Shown here: in pieces, positions 52,153 to 61,500 of the stretch
Numbering within the stretch: the first letter of the stretch is position 1
How the letters are laid out: every line of letters starts with the position of its first letter
DNA from: CAYOZN01 sp964408455
Lineage (GTDB): Bacteria; Planctomycetota; Phycisphaerae; UBA1845; UTPLA1
Reading direction: 5' to 3'
DNA length: 64,000 bases
Assembly: GCA_964408455.1 (NCBI GenBank)
Contig: CAYOZN010000001.1
Span: 310,001 to 374,000, forward strand
Made by a program: the position numbers and the translations under genes
The notes under the pieces: model-generated
What the model saw: only the letters and a program-made list of their open reading frames with translations
Told to the model about the DNA's origin: nothing
Database searches by the model: none

Positions 52153-53436
52153 TCACGTCGCCACGGTGCGAGTCATGCGAGCGCCTTCCAGCCACACGCA
52201 ACTCACACTCTCGGCGCTACGAAGCAGAAATTCTGCCGGACCACGATCCCACGCGGGATCGTATCCAACCGCAATGAAGTCTGCCATTTTGCCGGGTGCG
52301 AGGCTGCCGATCAGACTTGCCAGCCCCAGACCTGCGGCCGAACGAATCGTGCCCATCTCCAGAATCCGATCGGGCGAGACATCTGGATGAGCGATTGCGA
52401 CGTGCCGCATTTCATCGAGGATGGAAAGACTGTGATTACTCGCGGCGCTATCCGTGCCGATGCACACGTTGACGCCCGCTGCCAGCATGTCTCGAAATTG
52501 GTGCGCTTCGTGGCCGAACCATGCATGCGCACGCGGGCACCAAGCGACCGATGCCTGCGTGCCGCTCAGCGCCGCCAGCTCGGCGTCGCTGGCGTAGTTG
52601 ACGTGGGCCAGAAGCATGCGCTCGTTCAACAGACCCCACGCGCTCAGACTGGACATGAAGCCGCCGCCGAAACGCTGCCTGCCGGTCGATAGCCCCTTCG
52701 CTGCGGCAAACTCGGCAATCGGGCCGCCCCCGGTCTCGATCCAGTCGGCTTCCGCCCGCGTCTCCAGGGCATGCATGCTCATGCGAAGCTTCCGGGCGGC
52801 AGACAGCCTGCTCACGTTCTGCAAGTCGTCGATGGTCACTGTATAGGGGCTGTGCGGCGAAACACCGATTTGCAGCCGGTCCGGCCGTTCGTGATTTTGC
52901 AGCTCGTCCAGCGCGGCTGTCAGCGTCGGAACGTCACAGGGCGATCGGTAGCCGCCGCTGATCAGCTCGACGAAGCACACCTTGCGAATAGGGTGATCTG
53001 CCAGCACGGCCACCGACGCACCGGTCCGCGATGTGTCGCCGATGCACGTGACGCCGGCGGCGAGGGATTCGTCGGCCCCGGCCCGCGTTTCTTCGCGTTC
53101 GCGGGACTCGGCGCCCGGCGTCATGCGCAGCGGCGCCAACCGGTCGAACCAATCGAAGAGTGGAGCCGGCTCGAGCTGTCCGCGATAGCACGTCAGCTCC
53201 AGGTGGGCGTGTGCATTTACGAACCCGGGAAGCAGGAGCACGTCTCCGAGTTCGTGCACGCGAACATCGCCGGCACGCTTCTCCGCGGTGTGATGCTGCC
53301 GTTGCGCTGGACGCACGGCAACGATCCGGCCCGCGCGCACGACCAGTTCGCCGTGCGGAATGGGCGAAGCACACACGGGAAGGATCCATCGCGCGCGATA
53401 GATCTCGGTCAGTGTCGTGGGCGTCGAATCGCTCAT
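52153..53436 (-). CDS. Amidohydrolase family protein (deaminase-like)
   Basis: 427 residues from the ATG at 53436. The metal-binding pair is in GFVNAHAHLEL, followed by a His in MSMHALET and one in LAHVNYAS, and the catalytic Asp is in IGTDSAASNHSLSILDEMR. This order fits the ATZ/TRZ-like and guanine/S-adenosylhomocysteine deaminase group. It would hydrolyse a C-N bond of a small heterocycle or amine; the substrate is not evident. It follows the O-methyltransferase gene by 59 bases on the minus strand. Confidence 0.85.
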   Translation of the reverse strand: MSDSTPTTLTEIYRARWILPVCASPIPHGELVVRAGRIVAVRPAQRQHHTAEKRAGDVRVHELGDVLLLPGFVNAHAHLELTCYRGQLEPAPLFDWFDRLAPLRMTPGAESREREETRAGADESLAAGVTCIGDTSRTGASVAVLADHPIRKVCFVELISGGYRSPCDVPTLTAALDELQNHERPDRLQIGVSPHSPYTVTIDDLQNVSRLSAARKLRMSMHALETRAEADWIETGGGPIAEFAAAKGLSTGRQRFGGGFMSSLSAWGLLNERMLLAHVNYASDAELAALSGTQASVAWCPRAHAWFGHEAHQFRDMLAAGVNVCIGTDSAASNHSLSILDEMRHVAIAHPDVSPDRILEMGTIRSAAGLGLASLIGSLAPGKMADFIAVGYDPAWDRGPAEFLLRSAESVSCVWLEGARMTRTVAT

Positions 53437-53495
53437 GTGTGATGCCGTTGCGATCCCTGCGACGTCGGCTTCGTGCGCGTGCCGGCAGGCAGGCA

Positions 53496-54149
53496 TCAAT
53501 CCTTCTTGACGCCGATCCAGACTCCATCGCCGAGCGGCACGATGACGCTCTGCATCCTGGAATCGCGGGCCATGATCTCGTTGAACTCCTTAATCGCCGG
53601 CGCCTCACGATCCGACGGCGCTTCGTCGAAAAGCTGGCCGAAGGCAAAGGCGTTATCGACGAGTACCAGGCCGCCGGGGCGGAGAATTCGCAGGCACTCC
53701 TCCAGATAGACGGCATAAGCCGCCTTGTCTGCGTCGAGGAACACGGCGTCGGTCGAGTCGCTCTCGAGCGTCGGCAATACGTCGCGCCCGGGGCCCTGAA
53801 TCACGTTGATGCGCCGGGCCACATCGGAACGCGCGATCCAGGATCGTGCAAATTCCGCGTGTTTCCGGTCGATCTCGATCGTATCCACGCGTCCGCGGGC
53901 GGGCAGCGCGCGTGCCATCACGATGGCAGAATAGCCGGCGAGCGTGCCCACTTCGACCACGTGCCGCGCCGCGATGAGGCGGAGCACGATCTGCATGAAG
54001 GCGGCCTGCTCCGGCGCGATCCAGATCGGCGGGATGCCCTCGGCAGCGGCAGCGGCCTTCAAGTCGCGCAGGAAGTCGTCCTCCTGCGTCGTCCTCCGGG
54101 CGATGTAGGCAAAATGCTGTGCCGTGACCGGCGTCGAACTGTCTGACAT
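53496..54149 (-). CDS. Class I SAM-dependent O-methyltransferase
   Basis: 217 residues matching the catechol/caffeoyl-CoA O-methyltransferase family. SAM motif I is VVEVGTLAGYSA, then DTIEIDRKHAEFARSWI, and DAVFLDADKAAYAVYLEE carries the metal-binding Asp; LVDNAFAFGQLFDE and EFNEIMARDSRMQSVIVPLG complete the chain. It would methylate a hydroxyl of a small aromatic or acyl substrate. Probably co-transcribed with the amidohydrolase gene. Confidence 0.9.
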   Translation of the reverse strand: MSDSSTPVTAQHFAYIARRTTQEDDFLRDLKAAAAAEGIPPIWIAPEQAAFMQIVLRLIAARHVVEVGTLAGYSAIVMARALPARGRVDTIEIDRKHAEFARSWIARSDVARRINVIQGPGRDVLPTLESDSTDAVFLDADKAAYAVYLEECLRILRPGGLVLVDNAFAFGQLFDEAPSDREAPAIKEFNEIMARDSRMQSVIVPLGDGVWIGVKKD

Positions 54150-54256
54150 GGCGGCGAGCCTCCGCGCTTCGTGCGGCCCTCGATATTATTGCGAGAGTCG
54201 GCGCGGGAGGCGAATGCCGGGAGTTGCCGGCGGGTTGCGTCGACAGGGCGGCTATG

Positions 54257-54303
54257 AGCCTATCTCATTTGCAGTGTGGCGCCGGCTAACAGCCGGTGCG
54301 GCT
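54257..54303. repeat. Compound palindrome, copy A
   Basis: AGCCTATCTCA (54257-54267) precedes the hairpin GCGCCGGCT-AAC-AGCCGGTGC (54279-54299), eight of nine pairs plus one G-T. It lies between the O-methyltransferase start and the end of the secreted protein gene. The same words occur at 58531-58595, and a related palindrome at 37666-37695. Confidence 0.7.
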
Positions 54304-54323
54304 TGTGTTATTGTGAAAGGCAC

Positions 54324-54839
54324 TTAGCCGTTCACCAGCTGCACCGATTCCAGCACGGCGTCGAGCGTGTCTTCCAGCGCGGCCGAGTCCGTCTCGTGGG
54401 CCACCGTGATGCCCAGCACGCGATCCGGCCCCAGGGTATACGTCGCGACGTAGCTGGTGATGTTGATGCCGCCGGTGGCGATCACCACGCGCGTGCGCTC
54501 GAAGGTCAGGCCATTGGCAGTCGTGAGATCGTCAAGCGGCGTGATCGTCACGCCGTCGCCGGCCTGCGCCTCGGCGCTGCGGTCCGGCCCGACCACGATC
54601 GAGAGGATGACTCCCGAGGCATTTCGATAGCGCACGCTGAGCACCAGCTCGGAATTGGGAACGACGGTCGCGCATTCGAAATCCGCCGGAGCCGTGGCCG
54701 TGAATCCGAACTCGCTGGCGTCCAGCATGCCGGAGCATTCTACGCCGATGCTTGGAACGGCACAGGTGCCGGCCGCGCAGCACACGACAACCGACAACAA
54801 ACCCAGGCACGACTTTGTCAGCGAAGGGAAGCGTCTCAC
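54324..54839 (-). CDS. Small secreted protein, unknown function
   Basis: 171 residues from the GTG at 54839, supported by AGGAGG five bases upstream. A signal peptide of about 26 residues ends around CCAAGTCAVPS; the Cys pair may be a lipobox. The mature part is rich in beta strands: FGFTATAPADFECATV, ELVLSVRYRNASGVILSIVV, GLTFERTRVVIATGGI, ALEDTLDAVLESVQLV. No family recognised. Confidence 0.6.
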   Translation of the reverse strand: MRRFPSLTKSCLGLLSVVVCCAAGTCAVPSIGVECSGMLDASEFGFTATAPADFECATVVPNSELVLSVRYRNASGVILSIVVGPDRSAEAQAGDGVTITPLDDLTTANGLTFERTRVVIATGGINITSYVATYTLGPDRVLGITVAHETDSAALEDTLDAVLESVQLVNG

Positions 54840-54990
54840 CGGATCCTCCTTGATGCAATGGCGAGGTCACATTGAAAGGCAGGATGCTATCGAGCGCGGG
54901 CATTCGCGGCAATGGCCGCGCGGCAGGGCGGTGGCCGGCAGGGGGGTGCAAAGATCGCGGTGCATCCGAGACCTTCATCCGAGGGGTGCA

Positions 54991-55539
54991 TCACTTCAGC
55001 TGCCGGTGGCGCTCGAGAAACGAAAGGAACGCGGCCGCCGATTCCTCATCCGGTTCCTGTGCCCGGGCGACCACGGCTTGTGTTCGCGGGTCGATCACCA
55101 GCACCGTCGGCATGCTGGTGACGTCGAATCTGGTGGCGACTTTCATCTCGCGCGATCCCTCCATCGCGGACGACAGGTCGATCCGCACTGGCACATATCC
55201 GGTGTGCACCGCGGCGGCGACATCCTTCGACGAAAAGATGCGGCCATCCAGCACCCGGCAGGGACCGCACCAGACGGCCCAGAAGTCCACCAACAGCGGC
55301 TTGTTCGCACTTCGCGCGTCGGCCAGGGCTGCGTTGTAGTCGATTCTCCAATCGACTCGCGACGTGGCCCAGGACGAAAATGCCCAGTAGATGCCCGTCA
55401 CGGCGCCGAGGATCACCAGGGCGCGAACCCAGAACCGCCGTCGGCGCGGGTCGGGCGGCGTGACGTCGGTATGGTGATCGACTGACGGCTCCGTCATGCC
55501 GGGGGCAGCATCGTGAGACGTTGGCGATTGCTTCTGCAT
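54991..55539 (-). CDS. Membrane-anchored thioredoxin-like protein
   Basis: 182 residues. A membrane helix (about 36-56) follows a cytosolic basic head. The thioredoxin domain has VDFWAVWCGPC (Cys91-Gly-Pro-Cys94) and the cis-Pro loop DVTSMPTVLVID. It is the type found as the C-terminal domain of DsbD (thiol:disulfide interchange). It should reduce or exchange disulfides in the periplasm. It is divergent from the selenoprotein gene at 55707 (167 bases between starts). Confidence 0.9.
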   Translation of the reverse strand: MQKQSPTSHDAAPGMTEPSVDHHTDVTPPDPRRRRFWVRALVILGAVTGIYWAFSSWATSRVDWRIDYNAALADARSANKPLLVDFWAVWCGPCRVLDGRIFSSKDVAAAVHTGYVPVRIDLSSAMEGSREMKVATRFDVTSMPTVLVIDPRTQAVVARAQEPDEESAAAFLSFLERHRQLK

Positions 55540-55706
55540 GAATGATCCAACGGCTTGACGCCGGTCTGGCTCACGACGCTACCGCGCATTCGCGTCGCAG
55601 GGACTCGCTCCGAAGGTGTCCCACGGTTGCGATGGGTGCTAGACTCTGGCATCATAAGCCAGGGCGGCGTGAAACGCCCGCAACAGTCGATCGTGGAGTT
55701 CAGCAC

Positions 55707-55928
55707 ATGAAGGTCCAGATCACCTATTGCAACGAGTGAAACTACTATCCCCGGGCCGCCAGTCTGGCGGCCGAGATCAGGAAGGAAGCCGGCCTCGACA
55801 GTGAGCTGATTGCCGGAGGCGGCGGCATCTTCGACGTGAAGTACAACGGATCGCTGCTGTGGAGCAAGCATCGCAGCGGCCGATTCCCGGAACATGGGGA
55901 GATTCTGCAACAGCTCCAGACTGCGTGA
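55707..55928 (+). CDS. SelW/Rdx-family selenoprotein (UGA = selenocysteine 11)
   Basis: 73 residues if the in-frame TGA at 55737-55739 is read as selenocysteine (U); an ordinary ORF scan sees only MKVQITYCNE. The chain begins MKVQITYCNEUNYYPRAASL, then LAAEIRKEAGLDSELIAGGG and IFDVKYNGSLLWSKHRSGRF, and closes with PEHGEILQQLQTA before the TGA at 55926. It matches the Rdx/SelW pattern: YCxxC/U.w.pRA..LA.e, gG.F.V..ng.l.ws, GRFPe..ei. Cys8 and Sec11 form the CxxU redox motif. GGAG eight bases before the ATG is a good ribosome site. A hairpin at 55754-55772 can serve as SECIS. It precedes a nitroreductase-like gene by 35 bases, and probably acts as a thioredoxin-like reductant. Confidence 0.87.
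55754..55772 (+). promoter_or_regulatory. Putative bacterial SECIS hairpin
   Basis: Fourteen bases after the UGA, GGCCGCC (55754-55760) pairs perfectly with GGCGGCC (55766-55772), with loop AGUCU. The A and T can pair to leave a GUC loop. Position, stem length and a G near the loop start match what SelB reads in bacterial SECIS elements; the E. coli fdhF element has a similar UGCAGGUCUGCA apex. The hairpin lies within the coding sequence. Confidence 0.75.
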
Positions 55929-55963
55929 CAGGGCAAATGGCCGTATTTCGTTAAGATAGATCA

Positions 55964-56632
55964 ATGCCCGCCAGGATGATGGCATATCGGTTGCCGGAGC
56001 GCGAGACATCGTGGCAGCTCGCCCGCGGCCAGGCGCTACGCGAGGAGATGGAGGCCCGGCGAAGCTGCCGGTTTTTTTCAGATCGGCCCGTGGAACGACG
56101 CGTGCTGGAACTGGCGATGGAAACGGCTCATTCGGCGCCCAGTGGCGCAAATCGCAAACCATGGCGATTCGTCGTGGTCGATGATGCCTCGATCAAGCGC
56201 GAAATACGAATAGCGGCGGAGGCGGAGGAGCGAAGCAATTACGATCGTCGAATGCCACAGGAGTGGCTCGACGCCCTCGAACCGATTGGCACCAGCTGGC
56301 AGAAGCCGTTTCTCGAGACCGCCCCGTTCCTGGTGGTCGTCTTCCGCGTGGACTTCGAGGAAGAGGACGGCAAGAAGCTCAAGACTTACTACCCGGTTGA
56401 AAGCACCGGTCTGGCCGCGGGGTTCTTTTTGATGACGTGCCACATGCTCGGGCTTGCGACGCTGACCCACACCCCCAGCCCGATGAACTTTCTGCGCGAT
56501 ATCCTCGGTCGGCCTGCAAACGAAAGGCCCTTTCTCCTGATCCCCGTCGGATATCCTTCGGTGGATTGCACCGTCCCCGATCTCGTGAAAAAGCCACTAT
56601 CGGCCGCGCTCCAATGGAATCGCGGAACTTAG
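55964..56632 (+). CDS. Nitroreductase family protein, iodotyrosine deiodinase-like
   Basis: 222 residues. FMN-binding features are RRSCRFFSDRPVERRVLELA and SAPSGANRKPWRFVVVDD. The stretches AAEAEERSNYDRRMPQEWL, KPFLETAPFLVVVF, PVESTGLAAGFFLM, and LTHTPSPMNFLRDILGRPAN followed by ERPFLLIPVGYP match the iodotyrosine deiodinase (IYD) branch rather than the common NfsB branch. In that branch the enzyme reductively removes halogen from halotyrosines using FMN. It starts 35 bases after the selenoprotein gene and is probably in the same transcript. Its natural substrate in this organism is unknown. Confidence 0.87.
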   Translation: MPARMMAYRLPERETSWQLARGQALREEMEARRSCRFFSDRPVERRVLELAMETAHSAPSGANRKPWRFVVVDDASIKREIRIAAEAEERSNYDRRMPQEWLDALEPIGTSWQKPFLETAPFLVVVFRVDFEEEDGKKLKTYYPVESTGLAAGFFLMTCHMLGLATLTHTPSPMNFLRDILGRPANERPFLLIPVGYPSVDCTVPDLVKKPLSAALQWNRGT

Positions 56633-56691
56633 TCCGGCCGGCAGGCGACTGCGCGTCATGCCCAACCGCGGCATGCCAGCGTCGAGCCGCG

Positions 56692-57648
56692 CTATGAATT
56701 GAACGCCGCGGATTTTCGTGGCGAACGCGAATGCTGCCCACCTGTCGATGCGGTATCTTGCGATTCCCGCTCCGACTGCGAGGGACGCTTGACGCGAATC
56801 TCGTTGCGGACATCCTTGACGCCGCCGATCTCGTCGGCCAGTTCCTCGATCCGGTACTTGATGTCGCGGCGTTCGACGGTGCCGCTCAGCGTGACTTCGC
56901 CGCCTTCGACCTTGACTTCCACGTCGCTGACGTCGTCGTCGCCGTTCATCAGTTGATCGCAGATATCTTCGCGAATGCGCTCGTCCGAGCGCGTGTAGTT
57001 CTTCGGGCCGCGATTGCGGCGCCCGCCGCGCGAACCGAAGTCCCTGCGCGACCAGCCCGTCCGGATGTCGCCGGCGTATTGCTCGCCGCGATGACCTTTC
57101 TCGTCTCGCTGACGGTAGCTGCCTTCGTAGCTGCCGCCCATGCCAAAATGCTGGCGTGAGGCCGAGCTGTAATACCCTTCGCCGCCGGCCTGCCGGCCAT
57201 GCTGGCGGCTGCCCTGTTCGCCGCGGTAGCCGCCGGTATAGCCGCCCATGGCGCCGATGGAGCCGCCCTGCGAATGACGCGCGTCGCCCTGCGAGCCGCC
57301 CGAGCCGCCCTGATGCTCGTGTCGATCTTCCCATTCGCCTTCGGCGCCGTAGTCATCCCGATCATCACGGCGCGAGGAGCGGCCGCCATTGCCGGAGCCG
57401 GATGCTCCCTCCCAGCGGCCGCGATCCATTCCGCGCCCGGACTGCGGATATTCGCGACCGTATTCGCGCCAGTCCTGTGAGCCGCCGTACTGGCCGCCGC
57501 GCTGCCGGCCATGCTCCGAACCACTCCAACCGGATTCACCGCGATCCGTCGACCGCTCGCCCTGTCCGGTTCGATACCGCCTTGACCCGCAGGTCGGGCA
57601 GGCATCCTGTTCACCGTAATCGGATTCGGAGCCTACGAAGCGCGCCAT
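56692..57648 (-). CDS. BON-domain protein with Gly/Arg/Ser-rich N-terminus
   Basis: 318 residues from the ATG at 57648, which has GGAGGAT eight bases before it. The N-terminus has a CxxC (DACPTCGSRRY), then about 190 residues of Gly/Ser/Arg/Asp/Gln low complexity with repeated GGS/RGE/SQ words. The BON domain (about 215-285) has RIREDICDQLMNGDDDVSDV, EVKVEGGEVTLSGTVERRDI and ELADEIGGVKDVRNEIRVK. BON domains bind phospholipid or membrane. No signal peptide is seen. It converges with the nitroreductase gene. Confidence 0.8.
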   Translation of the reverse strand: MARFVGSESDYGEQDACPTCGSRRYRTGQGERSTDRGESGWSGSEHGRQRGGQYGGSQDWREYGREYPQSGRGMDRGRWEGASGSGNGGRSSRRDDRDDYGAEGEWEDRHEHQGGSGGSQGDARHSQGGSIGAMGGYTGGYRGEQGSRQHGRQAGGEGYYSSASRQHFGMGGSYEGSYRQRDEKGHRGEQYAGDIRTGWSRRDFGSRGGRRNRGPKNYTRSDERIREDICDQLMNGDDDVSDVEVKVEGGEVTLSGTVERRDIKYRIEELADEIGGVKDVRNEIRVKRPSQSERESQDTASTGGQHSRSPRKSAAFNS

Positions 57649-57861
57649 GTCGTGATCCTCCGCGGGAGCAGCATATTTCCCGGATCGAACCCACCGTCCG
57701 AGCCGCGGCAAAATATAAAGCCACGGCCTGTCGCTGCCGTGAATTTCAGACGCGGCCGCTTGAAAAGTCGTGCTTAGCGTGATTTCATCGATGCGGTGTA
57801 ATTGTTGTTACACTCGTCCTGCGGCAGCCGGCATGGCATGGGCCGTACGATCGGGTCGACA

Positions 57862-58401
57862 ATGATGCGAAAATCCCGCCTCATAAGACTGCTCTGCATC
57901 ACGGTCATACTGTGCTTCGTCGCGGTCGCGTCATGTGGTGGACCCGGCTTTCCCGATCAAACGGCTTTCCGGCCACTGTCCAAACTGCGAGAAACAGAGG
58001 AGGCCTGCGTCCGCGTGTACGGCGCGCCGATACCGTATCTCCGGCGATTCGCCATACACACGTGGTTCGTCGTCAAGCGGGCGCGATCGTACGAACTGCA
58101 CCGCTGGGAAGTCTGGCAGGAGGCCGGCGGTCCTTACGGTCACGTCCAGCGCGATCTGCTCGATCCCGAACAGGATGTCGGCGCCGGCGGCACGCACGTC
58201 ATCGCGGAACTTCGCGGCGAAATGGCGGAGAAAGTCGCCCGGTTCATCGAAACCCAGTCACCGCGCTATCCGTGGCGGCATGAATACACTTACTTCCCCG
58301 GCCCCAACAGCAATACATACACCGCGTGGGTGCTTAACAAGGCTGCCTGGCAAACCCCGCTCCCATGGACCGCAGCGGGGAAAAACTGGCTGCACCCGTA
58401 G
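57862..58401 (+). CDS. DUF3750 lipoprotein
   Basis: 179 residues from the ATG at 57862 (a second ATG follows at once). The N-terminal lipobox is VASC at about residue 25. The DUF3750 block is present: AIHTWFVVKRARSYELHRWE, then a Gly/Asp loop (PEQDVGAGGTHVIAELRG), SPRYPWRHEYTYFPGPNSNT, and LPWTAAGKNWL at the end. The family is common in Gram-negative bacteria; function unknown. The next 195 bases up to the convergent gene hold a bidirectional terminator and a palindrome. Confidence 0.85.
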   Translation: MMRKSRLIRLLCITVILCFVAVASCGGPGFPDQTAFRPLSKLRETEEACVRVYGAPIPYLRRFAIHTWFVVKRARSYELHRWEVWQEAGGPYGHVQRDLLDPEQDVGAGGTHVIAELRGEMAEKVARFIETQSPRYPWRHEYTYFPGPNSNTYTAWVLNKAAWQTPLPWTAAGKNWLHP

Positions 58402-58445
58402 CGGCGTTCACATCCGCGACAGCAGAACAGAAGATCTGATTCATA

Positions 58446-58483
58446 AAAAGACGCGCCCCGCGCGAAGTTCGCACGGGGCGCGT
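58446..58483 (-). terminator. Terminator between convergent genes
   Basis: ACGCGCCCCG (58451-58460) pairs perfectly with CGGGGCGCGT (58474-58483), and GCGAA/TTCGC in the loop extend the stem. On the minus strand it is followed by CTTTTTATGA, so it serves the gene ending at 58597; on the plus strand it can end the DUF3750 transcript. Confidence 0.7.
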
Positions 58484-58530
58484 TTGAAAGCTGAACTTTG
58501 GCGACGGTGATGCCGTGCGCCGGTCCTTAC

Positions 58531-58595
58531 AGCCTATCTCAATGACCCAGCCGCACCGGCTATTAGCCGGTGCCACATTTAAGTTGAGACAGGCT
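58531..58595. repeat. Compound palindrome, copy B, with outer and inner inverted repeats
   Basis: The outer arms AGCCTATCTCAA (58531-58542) and TTGAGACAGGCT (58584-58595) match at 11 of 12 positions. Inside, GCACCGGCT (58553-58561) and AGCCGGTGC (58565-58573) pair perfectly around ATT. It ends one base before the stop codon of the large secreted protein gene. It shares both the outer word and the inner stem with copy A at 54257. Confidence 0.75.
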
Positions 58596-58596
58596 T

Positions 58597-61500
58597 TTAG
58601 CCATCAATCAGCAGATCGACGAACAGCTCGACATCTTCGATGCCGGGCGTGCCGTTGCCGCTCAGATCGGCGCATTCGCACGCCTCGCCGATTCCGTCGA
58701 TCACGCAGTCGACGAAGGGCTGGATGTCCAGGCCGTTGTAGTCTCCGTCGCCATCCAGATCGCCTGCGCAGCTGCACGTCGGATCGGCGCCATAGTTGAT
58801 GATGAGCCCCCAGCGATTGAGCGTGCCGGTCGAGCCCACGTCTTCATCGCGAACCTCCAGCGTCCACGTTCCATTCGTGGGCGTCGCGAAAAAGCCTTGG
58901 TTCAGGCTGACCAGGACATCATTGCAGGTGGTCGGCTGATAGTGGCCCGAGGGAACGACCAGCCCCGTGAAATCGAAGTACTTGGCGGCCGCCGGCATGG
59001 TCGGACCGTACGGGTCGTACCCCTGGTCGTCGAAGATGTAGACACCGCCCAGATCGGTGAGGCGACCCTGCACATTGAAGGCCGGGCAGCCACCGTCCTG
59101 GTCGTCGATTCGCCGGATGAGATCCTGCTGGGCGCCGGTCGGGCCCGTTACGGTGATGATCAAGTCGCCCACGCGAGCGTGGTTGATGTCGATCAGGACC
59201 TTCAGATCGGTGACCAGTCCCACGTCGGCCACGTCGATCGTGCTGGTGATGACGCCCGCACCGTTGGCGGTCGAGGCATCCGGAATCGCCTGGGGCGCCA
59301 GGTTTTCGTATTGCGGCGTCTCCGCGCACGTGGCAAAGCTGGTGAACTGTCCGCCGCAGTGGATCGCGGTATCGATGGTGCAATCGGAGCCTTCGCAGCA
59401 GGCGCCGGGCGCATCGAACAGGTCGATCTGGATGTCGAAGAAGCCGAATGGCTGACTATTGGAAATGCGGCCGATCAGAAGCCAGTAATCGGTATTGGCC
59501 TGGAGATTGAACCAGGCGGCATTGAGGCCAAACAGATCGCCGTTGCTGCCCATCTTGCAGTCGATTTCCGTGAGATTGTTGCAATCCGGACCGGTGAAGA
59601 GGCCGAAGACGCAGACATCCGTCTGCCGTTCGTCCGCCCGCAGCAGCCGGTCGGTCGGCAGGTTGAAATGGTACCAGCCGCCGTAGCCGGTGGTGAACTG
59701 GGCCGGAATCTCGTAATTGCAGGACACGTCGACATCTTCATGATATGCCGGCCCCGGCGGAACAAAGTTGAACGGCGTTTCTGACACCGAAATGGCACCG
59801 CACGGTTCATCGTTGACCGGCGTTTCAATCGGCGTGAACGACACCTGGTAGTCTCCGATGGCCGATGCGGACGTCGACTGCATGCCCATGAGGATGTAGT
59901 ACGTCGTGTTCGGCACGAGTCGGATGAAGATATCGTCGTTGGTGAACTGACCGTAGCACTGATCGGCTGTCAGCCCGGCGGTGCAGTCCTCTCCTCCGGT
60001 GAAGACGTTGTAGAACACGTCGTTGGCGGTGGATTCGGCGACCCACAACATGCCGTCTGCATCCGGTGCCGCCGTGTATTTGTACCATACGCCGTTGGGA
60101 CGTGTCCCCAGCGTGGCATTGCAGGCATTGAAGCCGCTGGTGGTGGACGTCGGAACGCCCGGGTCGCCGCCGGCCGCGAAGGCATTGATGACGGTCTCCG
60201 AATAGGGCACGCCGGTCACATTGAGGTCCACGGCGCCGGTGCAAAGATCATTGGCCGGTGCGGGGAAGAACTCGAACGTGATGTCATACGGCTCGAACGG
60301 GACGACGCTGAAGGTCGACAACGAGACGAGTACAAAGTAGCTCGTGTTGGCGTCCAGAAAAACTGCGCCGCCGCCGCTGCTTTCGCTGTCGCAGGCGACT
60401 TCGGTGAACGGTCCGGCGCACGATTCGGCCAGCAGGGCGGAAACGACCGAAAAGTTGGCCGATCCCTCCGTAAACACGAGCAGCCCCGCGTCCGTCGTGC
60501 TGATCGTGTACCAGACGCCGCGGCGGGCCTCCGGCGGATTGGTGCCCTGATCGCACGAGATATTCAGACCCGGCTCAAGGGGTGCCGTCGCGGCGGCATT
60601 GGGTGTCGTATGGAAAGGCGCATCGAGCGGAATGGCGATCGCCCCGCACGGATCGTCGTTGACCGGCGCCGGTTCATAGTGAATGCTCAGTTCCAGCGGC
60701 ACCTGCGGCGCTTCCAGCGCGCCCGTCTCCTGCCCGATCTGGATGAGCAATGGCACGCCCGCCTCCATGGGGATGAATGCGCCGCTTTCGGCCCGCTGAC
60801 ATGCGATCGACACCCCGGCGCAGTCCGTATGGATCGACGCCACCACGTCCTCCGACGACGTCTCCTCAACGCGAATCGCGCCGCCGGTCGGATGCGTATA
60901 GCTGAACCAGATGCTGTACTTCACCTCGGCGTCGCCGTTGCAGGTGCCCGCATCCTGGTCGGGCAGGGCCTGCGTGGTGTTGAGGATGTCGGAATACAGC
61001 ACCGGCCCGGTGCCCGACAGCGGGATGGCATCAAAACAGGAATCGTTCGTCGCCGGCGTGGGGAAGACGCGCAGGATCGCCTCCGAATCGAGCACCATGA
61101 CGCCGGCGTTCCCGGTGGCAACAACCGGAATGTCATACCGGCCGGTCGCCTGGTCGGCGGCCACCACAAACGTAATGCCATAGATGCCATCGTCCGCGCC
61201 GCCGTCGCCGTGGGCGCCGTCGTCGAAGAGCGTCTCATTGTTCGAGAGCCCGAATGCCGTCAGATCGGCCGACACCGCCGATAGATTTCCAGCCGGCAGG
61301 GGATTGCACGGAGAAAGCCCCCGAGTGACCGTCAGCGTCACCAGCTCGGCGAAGCCGTTGGTGACGCTGATGGGGAACACCGTCGAAGACACGAAGGCGT
61401 TTGTGCTCGCGTTTCGCGGATTGGGAAACTGCCCCGTCACGATGTCCGCCGCGCTGTCGTTGGTGTCGACGCATCCATCGTCAAGGCGAATGGCAGCCCG

